A stretch of 49,768 bases of DNA, taken from contig NZ_JAOPXV010000103.1 in assembly GCF_025964975.1 (NCBI RefSeq), positions 1 to 49,768 on the forward strand, in the 5' to 3' direction. This document shows, in pieces, positions 31,678 to 38,435 of this stretch. The notes beneath the pieces were generated by a model. The model saw only the letters and a list, made by a program, of their open reading frames with translations. It made no database searches and was not told the DNA's origin. Within the stretch, counting starts at the first letter, position 1. Each line of letters starts with the position of its first letter. Position numbers and translations under genes: made by a program. The stretch is from Nocardioides sp. (lineage in GTDB: Bacteria > Actinomycetota > Actinomycetes > Propionibacteriales > Nocardioidaceae).

Positions 31678-33227
31678 GACGCCTGCATCCTTCCGGTGCC
31701 GTACACGGCGCGGTTGACGTTGTCGGTGGTCAGCTGTTGGCCCGCAAGCTCGTTCACGACGTGTCCACGGCTCATCACAACCACTCGGTCACAGTGCTCG
31801 ACCAGGATCTCGACATCCGAGTCCATCACCAGCACCGCCAGGCCCCTGAGGCGCGCAGCAGCCCGGATCTGGCTGAGTATCTCCGCTCGGGCTCCGACAT
31901 CAATGCCTTGAGTCGGCTCGTCGAGGATGAGAAACCTGAGGTCACGTCGCATCCACTTGCCGATGGCGACCTTCTGCTGGTTGCCGCCAGACAGGGTGGA
32001 CATTGAGGCGTCTATGCCGTCCGACTTGACCAGGTGGCTGGCGACGACTTCGCGTGCTGCCGACCGTTCCAAAGCGCGGGAGACGCCGTAGCCAACCCGC
32101 AGACTGCGCAAGTCGGCAATGACCGCGTTGTCGGCCACGCTCAGCTCGAGGAAAAGCCCGTCCTTACGATCCTGAGGCACGTAACCGAACCCGCGCCCGA
32201 CGTTGGCCCGGGCTCGCGAGCGGGTGACATCCACTCCATCGACCTCGATGGTCCCCTCCCGCACGTCCTGGAGCCCGAAAAGAAGGCGGCCCAGTTCAGA
32301 TCGTCCGGAGCCCACCAGACCTGCGACACCGAGCACCTCACCGCGCCGTATTTGCAGGTCGACGCGACGCACCTTCTGACCTGTCAGGCCGCGGACGTCC
32401 ACGCATACATCGGTCGAACCCAGCGCCGCGGTCCGTTCGACCGCAGCCGCCGCAGCTTCCCCGACGACCAGCGATGTCAACGAGTCGTGGTCAAGCTCGT
32501 CGGCCTCCCCATGGTGGACCACCACTCCGTCCCGCAGCACAGTGACCTCATCGGCAAGCTCCTCCACCTCCTCCAAACGGTGGGAGATGAACAGGATTGC
32601 TGTACCACGCCGCCGAAGTTTGGTCAGTTGGGACACCAACCGCCGCGCCGCCTCGGCCGGCAGTCGAGCCGTCGGCTCGTCCAGCACAAGCACACCGCCC
32701 GTCGAAGGCAGAATGGCAAGAGCGCGAGCCACTGCTACCAGCGTCTGCTCCACCGGCCCCAGCTCGCCTACGGCCTGCGAAGGCTTACAGTCGACTGACA
32801 GCTCCGCCAACGCCTCCGTGGCCCGCCGACGCTCCGCGCGCCAATCGATGGCGCCGGCCCTGGTGGTGAACCCCGTAACAAGGCCCAGATTCTCTGCCAC
32901 CGTCAACGTAGGAACCAGCCCAAGATCTTGGTGAACGAACGCTATCTGCTGCCCCGCGTCAGCCGAAGTGTCGGCCCACTGCACCTCACCTGCGCTGGGA
33001 ACGTGATACCCCGCCAGGACCTTCACCAAGGTGGACTTACCGCAACCATTCTTGCCTAGCAGGGCGTGTACGCGGCTCGGCCGAAGGACCAGGTCGACCT
33101 CCCGCAGAGCGGACGTCGCCCCGAACACCATCGAAACGTTTGCGGCCCGAACCACCCAGCCCGCCTCGGGGGTCGACGGAGCCGCCGACGTGCTATGTGC
33201 CCCCGCCTCGTGAGTGAACTCGCTCAC
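31674..33227 (-). CDS. ribose-type ABC transporter ATP-binding protein (two ABC domains)
   Basis: About 517 residues with two ABC modules, as in RbsA/XylG/MglA. Module 1 has Walker A GKNGCGKST and Walker B VLVLDEPTARL, but its signature region is ELGPVEQTLVAVARAL instead of LSxGxxQ. Module 2 has the degenerate Walker A GLVGSGRSE usual for this family, a full signature LSGGNQQKVAIGKWM and Walker B FLILDEPTQGID. I prefer the GTG at 33227, which overlaps the binding-protein stop by 4 nt (GTGA), over the TTG at 33239 in the track. Confidence 0.87.
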   Translation of the reverse strand: MSEFTHEAGAHSTSAAPSTPEAGWVVRAANVSMVFGATSALREVDLVLRPSRVHALLGKNGCGKSTLVKVLAGYHVPSAGEVQWADTSADAGQQIAFVHQDLGLVPTLTVAENLGLVTGFTTRAGAIDWRAERRRATEALAELSVDCKPSQAVGELGPVEQTLVAVARALAILPSTGGVLVLDEPTARLPAEAARRLVSQLTKLRRRGTAILFISHRLEEVEELADEVTVLRDGVVVHHGEADELDHDSLTSLVVGEAAAAAVERTAALGSTDVCVDVRGLTGQKVRRVDLQIRRGEVLGVAGLVGSGRSELGRLLFGLQDVREGTIEVDGVDVTRSRARANVGRGFGYVPQDRKDGLFLELSVADNAVIADLRSLRVGYGVSRALERSAAREVVASHLVKSDGIDASMSTLSGGNQQKVAIGKWMRRDLRFLILDEPTQGIDVGARAEILSQIRAAARLRGLAVLVMDSDVEILVEHCDRVVVMSRGHVVNELAGQQLTTDNVNRAVYGTGRMQAS

Positions 33228-34405
33228 GAAAGACCCCAAAGCTTCGCGTACTCAGACCGGAAGTCGATGTCACCCTGCCAGCCACTCTTCAACTCCTCGT
33301 CGGAAAGGGTGTCAATATTGGAGGCGTCGAACATTTTGGTCGGGATCTTCTGGTCCACGGCTTCTTCGCCTTGAAGCATGCGGTTCAGGTTGTCCACAAC
33401 GGCATACCCTTCCCAATCACGCGGGTCAGCGGCGCAGACGACCTGAATCTTGTTCTCCTGGATGAGTTGCAGGTTCTCGCCATTACAGTCGAACCCCGCC
33501 CCACGAACATCAGCTGTTGTGGTGCCAGACGCTGTGAGTGCGCGCGACACCCGGCTCATGCAGGCATCGAAGCACCAAACCCAGTTGATGTCGGGATTGG
33601 CCTGCAGCGCTGCCGTGGCGAGCTCGGCGGGCTGAGTGTCCAGATTTGCAAGAGACCAATCCTTCTTCTCCATGTTGCAGTCCGGGCAAAGTGACGGATC
33701 TCCCAGAACCTCTTCAGAGCCCTTCAGTTGGCCGCCGTAAGCAATGAGGAGATCAGTGTTGTTGAGCATCAACGCGTCTACGGATCCATTCGACTTCCAG
33801 ATCATGTAGTTGGCGAGCTGCTCGCCGTATCCAACCCAGTCATGCGATACGTCCGGGATCGAGTCAGGAGTGTTACGGAGGGCGCCGAGGGTGATCACGG
33901 GGATGTCCGCTGCCAACGCGCGCTGGAGCGACTCAGACACGGTGGTGGTGTCGACGAAGACCAGCGCGATCGCGTCGAAATCCGCGTCCACCGCCGCGTT
34001 GATGGCCTTGTTTTGCTCGGTTGGATCTCCCTTACCGTCGAAGACCGTGGCCGTCCAGCCGATGGCCTTACTGGCCTCCTGAATTGCAGCAGTCGGGCGG
34101 GCGGCTCCCTCCGAAGCCTGGCAGCACGAAACAACGGCTACCCGCTGGCCCGCCTGCGGCGCCGGAGCTGAGGCCGGTCCCTGCCATGTGGCCTCGGACG
34201 TCATCAAACCTTCGGCCACCTCTTTAGCCGCGGCAGCCTCGGGTACCAATTCAGAATCTGAGACCTCGCTGTCGGACCCCGCGGACTGCTCGGTAGCAGT
34301 GGTGCAGCCTGACCCCACCAAGACAACGACCAATAGGGCAGCGAACAGGGATACGACGCGGAGGCGTGCAGGCCTCATCGCGATCCGCCGGGTGACCTTC
34401 TTCAT
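33224..34405 (-). CDS. sugar ABC transporter substrate-binding lipoprotein
   Basis: A 393-residue lipoprotein: basic N-terminus, hydrophobic segment LFAALLVVVLV and lipobox LVGSGC with C34 as the lipidated residue. The mature part is a periplasmic-binding type 1 fold (RVAVVSCCQASEGAARPTAAIQEASKAIGWTATVFDGKGDPTEQNKAINAAVDADFDAIALVFVDTTTVSESLQRALAADIPVITLG). Two CXXC-like and CC pairs are unusual for this class. First gene of the transporter unit; a CCTGCATGCAG operator core lies 39 nt upstream. The ligand is unknown, presumably a sugar or polyol. Confidence 0.87.
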   Translation of the reverse strand: MKKVTRRIAMRPARLRVVSLFAALLVVVLVGSGCTTATEQSAGSDSEVSDSELVPEAAAAKEVAEGLMTSEATWQGPASAPAPQAGQRVAVVSCCQASEGAARPTAAIQEASKAIGWTATVFDGKGDPTEQNKAINAAVDADFDAIALVFVDTTTVSESLQRALAADIPVITLGALRNTPDSIPDVSHDWVGYGEQLANYMIWKSNGSVDALMLNNTDLLIAYGGQLKGSEEVLGDPSLCPDCNMEKKDWSLANLDTQPAELATAALQANPDINWVWCFDACMSRVSRALTASGTTTADVRGAGFDCNGENLQLIQENKIQVVCAADPRDWEGYAVVDNLNRMLQGEEAVDQKIPTKMFDASNIDTLSDEELKSGWQGDIDFRSEYAKLWGLS

Positions 34406-34443
34406 GACCTACTCCTCAAATTGCCTAACGGGATTGCCTGAAT

Positions 34444-34460
34444 CCTGCATGCAGCACGCA
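34444..34460. promoter_or_regulatory. candidate GntR operator upstream of transporter unit
   Basis: CCTGCATGCAGCACGCA shares the 11-bp CCTGCATGCAG with the perfect palindrome at 24173-24192, over 10 kb away in the same island. Confidence 0.6.
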
Positions 34461-34595
34461 GGAGTGTCAAGCGTCACATCTGCGCGCCCCCAGAGCCGGC
34501 CGACGGAGCAGAGCCGCCTCCCAGCGCCTCCGGTCGCTACTGAGCGCGGAGGACCCGACGCGATGGGAGGCGTTTAAGTCGCAGTACGGGAGTGT

Positions 34596-35060
34596 TTGGC
34601 CATGATGCTGAAGCTGCAGTTTCTTGGCATTTTGAGAGCCCTTCCCATCACGGTGCAGGCGGGACCCCGTCTTGGCGTCGGTTGGCGCTTAGGCGGCCGA
34701 TTGCGAAGCCCGCAACGGACATGCCCCAGGTGCGGCGCAATCATCCACGAGGTGTGGCCACGTCCCGCGGGAAGACCGCGTCGCTGGTGCTCTCCGCAGC
34801 GCCGGCGGGCGGCGTCGGAGGAGGGACGAGCCTCCGCGAGCGGCGCAATTGGGATCGAGTACGTCCGGGTGGAGGCGGACCTCGACGACTGCGTGCGCGC
34901 CGTGCTCGAGTCGCCCGGGGCTTGTCGGCGCATCATCCGGGATATCCGTGAGGGTGCGACGAACGGGCGGCTGTCAGACGCGCGGTGGAGCAGCGTCGAG
35001 GCGGAGCTCCAACGGGTACGCCCGGCGCAGCGCGCGCGGTTGCGATGGGGCGCTCAATGA
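34596..35060 (+). CDS. degenerate zinc-ribbon hypothetical protein
   Basis: The frame encodes a possible zinc ribbon, CPRCGAIIHEVWPRPAGRPRRWCS, followed by a helical part (EADLDDCVRAVLESPGACRRIIRDIREGATNGRLSDARWSSVEAELQRVRP). Related small proteins on actinobacterial integrated elements have CxxC...YCSxxCRxxA; here the fourth cysteine is replaced (WCSPQRRRAA). The true start is unclear. The stop overlaps the next ORF by ATGA. The 190 nt before it (34406-34595) hold only the operator core. Confidence 0.35.
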   Translation: MAMMLKLQFLGILRALPITVQAGPRLGVGWRLGGRLRSPQRTCPRCGAIIHEVWPRPAGRPRRWCSPQRRRAASEEGRASASGAIGIEYVRVEADLDDCVRAVLESPGACRRIIRDIREGATNGRLSDARWSSVEAELQRVRPAQRARLRWGAQ

Positions 35061-35443
35061 CTCAGAGCGATCGACAATGGGTACGACGCGATGCAGCTGA
35101 AGGCGGCACACCGGATCGCGCACGTCGAGAACTGGCACGGGAACGGGAGCGCCAATTCGAACTCGTCGTCGCCGAGGTCCTCAACGTCCCTTCGCATCGA
35201 GACGTCCTGGTCGCCGGTTTGGAGCTACGTGCCGGCCGCTGCCTGCCTGAGATCCATGACGTCGGGTGCCGGGTGCCGTACGCACCGCCGCTGCCTGCGA
35301 ACTCAGCGTCCGCGAGGCCACCCGGCTGCGCCAGCTGGCCAACGACGACCAACCGGATGACTCAAATAATCGCAACTGATCGGTCGCGATCGAAGACAGC
35401 GGCCATGGACGGGGTGCGTCACTCAAAGGCGGCCGCCCAATGA
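35057..35443 (+). CDS. hypothetical protein coupled to the zinc-ribbon ORF, perhaps frameshifted
   Basis: The ORF begins MTQSDRQWVRRDAAEGGTPDRARRELARERERQFELVVAEVLNVPSHRDVLVAGLELRAGRCLPEI and overlaps the preceding stop by 4 nt. After about 75 residues the frame becomes proline- and serine-rich, while another frame reads AVRTAAACELSVREATRLRQLANDDQPDDSNNRN to a stop at 35379. A frameshift near 35265 is likely. No function is recognised. Region 35444-35576 contains nothing else. Confidence 0.35.
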   Translation: MTQSDRQWVRRDAAEGGTPDRARRELARERERQFELVVAEVLNVPSHRDVLVAGLELRAGRCLPEIHDVGCRVPYAPPLPANSASARPPGCASWPTTTNRMTQIIATDRSRSKTAAMDGVRHSKAAAQ

Positions 35444-35576
35444 GGGACGCCGGAGTACGAGATGAGATCTGCGTCAGTGACCGATGTCAACCGTCGGTAG
35501 TGCAATGCGACCAGTAACAGGCCTCGGCCACCGTCGGCGGGCGCAGCTACCGTGGTGCGCCTCGGAGAGGAATGAC

Positions 35577-36109
35577 ATGGCTTCCACCGGACCACCACCG
35601 GGAACGCTGATGGCTGAGGGCGTCACCCGTCGTGGCGACTCCTGGCGGGCTCGCTACCGCCATCCTGGGACGGGTCGCCAGCACCAGCGGACCTTCGACA
35701 AGCAGGTCGACGCCGTGCGGTGGCGCCGGCAGCAGCTCGATGCTCTGGACCGGGGGCGCTGGGTGGACCCCGAAGCGGGCAAGGTGTCGTTCCTGAGCTA
35801 CTTCGAGGCGTGGGGACGAGACCAGCTCTGAACCGACGGGACCCGCAAAGCGATGTCGCTCGTCGCCCGGTCGACCACTTTGCTGACGTTGACCTGCGCC
35901 TGATCCGTCCCAGCCACGTCGAGACGTGGGTGAAGTCCCTGACCATGGCGACCGCCACCCGGCCGCGTCTGCTCGCGCCGGGCACGATCAAGACCCGATT
36001 CGTCAACGTGCGCTCCGTGTTCCGAGCGGCCGTGCGCGACGGCATGATCGCGGTCGACCCGACCCTCCAGGTCCGGTTGCCGCGGCTTCGCCGTCGGGAG
36101 GCACCATGA
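35577..36109 (+). pseudogene. tyrosine integrase, N-terminal part, broken by a stop and a frameshift
   Basis: A good ribosome binding site (GGAGAGG) precedes the ATG at 35577. The first piece (GDSWRARYRHPGTGRQHQRTFDKQVDAVRWRRQQLDALDRGRWVDPEAGKVSFLSYFEAW) is the arm-binding and linker part of phage-type integrases. An in-frame TGA at 35829 stops it; expected sequence (TDGTRKAMSLVAR) continues, then moves to the +1 frame near 35866 and reads HFADVDLRLIRPSHVETWVKSLTMATATRPRLLAPGTIKTRFVNVRSVFRAAVRDGMIAVDPT, the core-binding domain, until TGA 36107. The gene is therefore probably inactive. Confidence 0.75.
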
Positions 36110-36723
36110 CGATCCCGACGCCCGAGGTCGTCCGCAGCATCCTCGAGGCATCAGAGCCGCGGTGTCGCGCGTTCGTGGGGCTCTGCGCCTTCGCCGGTCT
36201 GCGACTCGGCGAGACCGCGGCCTTGCAGGTCGGCGACATCGACTTCCTGCGTCGCCAGGTGCACGTGCGCAGACAGGTCCAGCGTCTCGACGGCACGGTC
36301 GAGATCAGGTTGCCGAAGTACAACTCCGAGCGCACGGTCCACGTCCCTGACGCGTTGCTCCAGATGCTCTCGGAGCACGCGGCACTGGGCCTGGCCTACG
36401 ACTGGCTCTTCGCCGAGGTCGAAGACCTGCCGCCGCACCAGAACACCGTCGGTCACCGGTGGCGCACCACGCTCCGTAGGGCTGGCGTCGAGGACGTGCG
36501 CCTGCACGATCCGCGGCACTTCTACGCTTCCGGGCTGATCGCCTCGGGCTGCGACGTGGTAGCCGTCCAGCGCGCTCTGGGTCACACGAAGTCGACGACA
36601 GCGCTCACCACCTACGCCCCCCTGTGGCCCACCGCTGAAGACCGCGTACGGGACGCAGCCGCGCACCCGTTCGCCGAAGTCGCTGGCTCTGGTGAGGGCA
36701 CAGTGACGGCAGGACGGGCCTAG
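36106..36723 (+). CDS. tyrosine integrase, separate catalytic domain
   Basis: A 205-residue ORF with all tyrosine-recombinase active-site elements: R in AGLRLGETAAL, K in LPKYNSERTVHV, H and R in LHDPRHFYASGL, H in ALGHTKSTTALTTY and the nucleophile Y of TTYAPLWP. It starts at ATG 36106 with GGGAGG 4 nt upstream, and the ATG overlaps the TGA of the preceding fragment (ATGA). It could thus be made as a free domain, but without the DNA-binding parts in one chain recombination is doubtful. It ends 44 nt before the right repeat, as expected for an integrase next to its attachment site. Confidence 0.7.
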   Translation: MTIPTPEVVRSILEASEPRCRAFVGLCAFAGLRLGETAALQVGDIDFLRRQVHVRRQVQRLDGTVEIRLPKYNSERTVHVPDALLQMLSEHAALGLAYDWLFAEVEDLPPHQNTVGHRWRTTLRRAGVEDVRLHDPRHFYASGLIASGCDVVAVQRALGHTKSTTALTTYAPLWPTAEDRVRDAAAHPFAEVAGSGEGTVTAGRA

Positions 36724-36767
36724 GCGGCCCCAAAACACGGTCTGACCTGCACAAACAGAGTGTGCGC

Positions 36768-36789
36768 TCAAACGTTGAAGCGGAACTCC
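36768..36789 (+). repeat. right attachment-like repeat, within the ychF 3' end
   Basis: It begins with the ychF stop codon (TCA on this strand) and covers the codons for EFRFNV. It matches 20 of 22 bases of the repeat at 20531-20552. Confidence 0.6.
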
Positions 36790-37844
36790 ACGACGTCGCC
36801 GTCGACCATGACGTAGTCCTTGCCCTCGATGCGCACCTTGCCGGCCTCCTTGGCCTTCTGCATGGAGCCCGCGGCCATCAGGTCGTCGAAGGAGACGATC
36901 TCGGCCTTGATGAAGCCCTTCTGGAAGTCGGTGTGGATCACACCGGCGGCCTCGGGTGCGGTAGCGCCCTTCTTGATCGTCCAGGCCCGCGTCTCCTTGG
37001 GGCCGGCGGTCAGGTAGGTCTGGTGGCCGAGGGTGTCGAAGCCGACGCGGGCGAGCTTGTCCAGGCCGGACTCCTCGATGCCCATGTCGGCCAGCATCTC
37101 GCGCGCCTCGGCGTCGTCGTCGAGCTCGACGAGCTCGGACTCGAACTTCGCGTCGAGGAAGATCGCCTCGGCGGGGGCGACGAGAGCGCGCATCTTGTCG
37201 AGCAGGGCCTCGTCGGAGAGCTCGTCGGCGTCGCAGTTGAAGACGAAGATGAAGGGCTTGGCGGTGAGCAGCGAGAGCTCGCGCAGCAGCTCGCGGTCGG
37301 TGGCGGTGTCGATGACCGGCGTCCCGCCCTCGAGTGCGGTCAGCGCCGTACGCGCCGCGTCGAGGACGGCAGCCTTGGACTTGTCGCCGCGGACCTCCTT
37401 CTCCAGCCGCGGGATCGCCTTCTCGACCGTCTGGATGTCCGCGAGGATCAGCTCGGTCGCGATCGTGCCGATGTCGGAGGCCGGGTTGACCTCGCCGTCG
37501 ACGTGGGTGACGTCCTCGTCGCGGAAGACGCGGGTGACCTGACAGATGGCCGCGGACTCACGTATGTGCGAGAGGAACTTGTTGCCCAGGCCCTCCCCCT
37601 CGGAGGCGCCGCGCACGATGCCGGCGATGTCGACGAACTCGACGGTCGCGGGCAGCTGCTTGGCCGAGCCGTGGATCTCGGCGAGCTTCGGGAGCCGGTC
37701 GTCCGGGACCCCGACGACGCCGACGTTGGGCTCGATGGTGGCGAAGGGGTAGTTCGCCGCAAGCACGTCGTTCTTGGTCAGGGCGTTGAAGAGGGTCGAC
37801 TTGCCCGCGTTGGGGAGACCGACGATGCCGATGGTGAGAGCCAC
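36768..37844 (-). CDS. ychF: redox-regulated ATPase/GTPase YchF
   Basis: A 358-residue Obg-family P-loop protein linked to ribosome function and stress. The P-loop is GIVGLPNAGKST, switch motifs are FVDIAGIVRGASEGEGLG, and the base-recognition motif is FNCDADEL in place of NKxD, in line with ATP preference. A TGS domain ends the protein (VIHTDFQKGFIKAEIVSFDDLM... KDYVMVDGDVVEFRFNV). The GTG at 37844 is chosen over the longer track start since homologues begin at ALTIGIVG and TAGACT lies 8 nt upstream. Its 3' end coincides with the island's right repeat. Confidence 0.93.
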   Translation of the reverse strand: MALTIGIVGLPNAGKSTLFNALTKNDVLAANYPFATIEPNVGVVGVPDDRLPKLAEIHGSAKQLPATVEFVDIAGIVRGASEGEGLGNKFLSHIRESAAICQVTRVFRDEDVTHVDGEVNPASDIGTIATELILADIQTVEKAIPRLEKEVRGDKSKAAVLDAARTALTALEGGTPVIDTATDRELLRELSLLTAKPFIFVFNCDADELSDEALLDKMRALVAPAEAIFLDAKFESELVELDDDAEAREMLADMGIEESGLDKLARVGFDTLGHQTYLTAGPKETRAWTIKKGATAPEAAGVIHTDFQKGFIKAEIVSFDDLMAAGSMQKAKEAGKVRIEGKDYVMVDGDVVEFRFNV

Positions 37845-37852
37845 GGGCGGGG

Positions 37853-37858
37853 AGTCTA
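37853..37858 (-). promoter_or_regulatory. -10 box of ychF, leaderless type
   Basis: On the minus strand TAGACT lies 8 nt before the GTG at 37844. Confidence 0.45.
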
Positions 37859-37901
37859 CGGCGGCACGGACGCCTCCGCGATTCGTCGCCCGACGTGCCT
37901 C

Positions 37902-37907
37902 TAGGCT
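37902..37907 (+). promoter_or_regulatory. -10 box of the PH-domain pair, leaderless type
   Basis: TAGGCT lies 6 nt before the ATG at 37914. Confidence 0.5.
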
Positions 37908-37913
37908 CGCGCC

Positions 37914-38435
37914 ATGATCGAGGCACCCGACGCCGCACTGCTGCGCGACCCGCTCCACCAGGTGTCACCACGAGCGGTGACCTACTGGCGTGTCAGCGCC
38001 CTGATCGGGGCCGTGGTCGAGTGGGCGATCACGATTGCGGTCTACGCCTTCGCACTACCGGCGATCTTCGACGGGGAGCGCCCGCGGTGGGCCCTGCCGG
38101 TCCTAGTGTTCCTGCTCGTCGCGCCGCTGGCCCACGTGCTGTTCATGCCCCAGCTGCGCTTCCGGATCCACCGCTGGGAGGTCACTCCGACCGCGATCCA
38201 CACCCGCGCCGGCTGGCTGAACATCAACAGCCGGGTCGCCCCGCTGAGCCGGGTGCAGACGGTCGACTCCACCCAGGGCGCCCTGATGCGGTTGTTCCGT
38301 CTCTCGTCGCTCACGGTCACGACAGCGTCCGCGGCCGGGCCCCTCACCATCGACTGCCTCGACCGCGACGATGCTCGACAACTGGTGGCCGAGCTGACCG
38401 AGATCACCAGCGCCAGCGAGGGCGATGCCACGTGA
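37914..38435 (+). CDS. bacterial PH-domain membrane protein, YdbS-like
   Basis: A 173-residue protein with two membrane segments (about residues 26-52 and 60-80) followed by a bPH2 (DUF304) domain: LRFRIHRWEVTPTAIHTRAGWLNINSRVAPLSRVQTVDSTQGALMRLFRLSSLTVTTASAAG. It is the usual small partner of the larger PH-domain protein encoded next, whose GTG overlaps its stop (GTGA). The pair resembles YdbS/YdbT of Bacillus, an envelope system of uncertain role. Confidence 0.82.
   Translation: MIEAPDAALLRDPLHQVSPRAVTYWRVSALIGAVVEWAITIAVYAFALPAIFDGERPRWALPVLVFLLVAPLAHVLFMPQLRFRIHRWEVTPTAIHTRAGWLNINSRVAPLSRVQTVDSTQGALMRLFRLSSLTVTTASAAGPLTIDCLDRDDARQLVAELTEITSASEGDAT

Larger units (their letters stand above)
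20531..36789. mobile_element. genomic island in the 3' end of ychF, flanked by 22-bp direct repeats
   Basis: The block is bounded by 22-bp direct repeats at 20531-20552 and 36768-36789 (20 of 22 bases identical). The right repeat is the end of ychF. A broken tyrosine integrase lies immediately inside the right repeat, the usual place. The left end holds an etfB-etfA remnant. The genes between have more A/T-ending codons than the core on both sides and do not show the leaderless -10 pattern of the core. Cargo is a catabolic and transport cluster. Boundaries are inferred from the repeats. Confidence 0.65.

Noticed and set aside
36724-36767. Possible terminator between integrase and ychF
   Set aside because: Only a 5-bp GCACA/TGTGC stem is visible, too weak to call.
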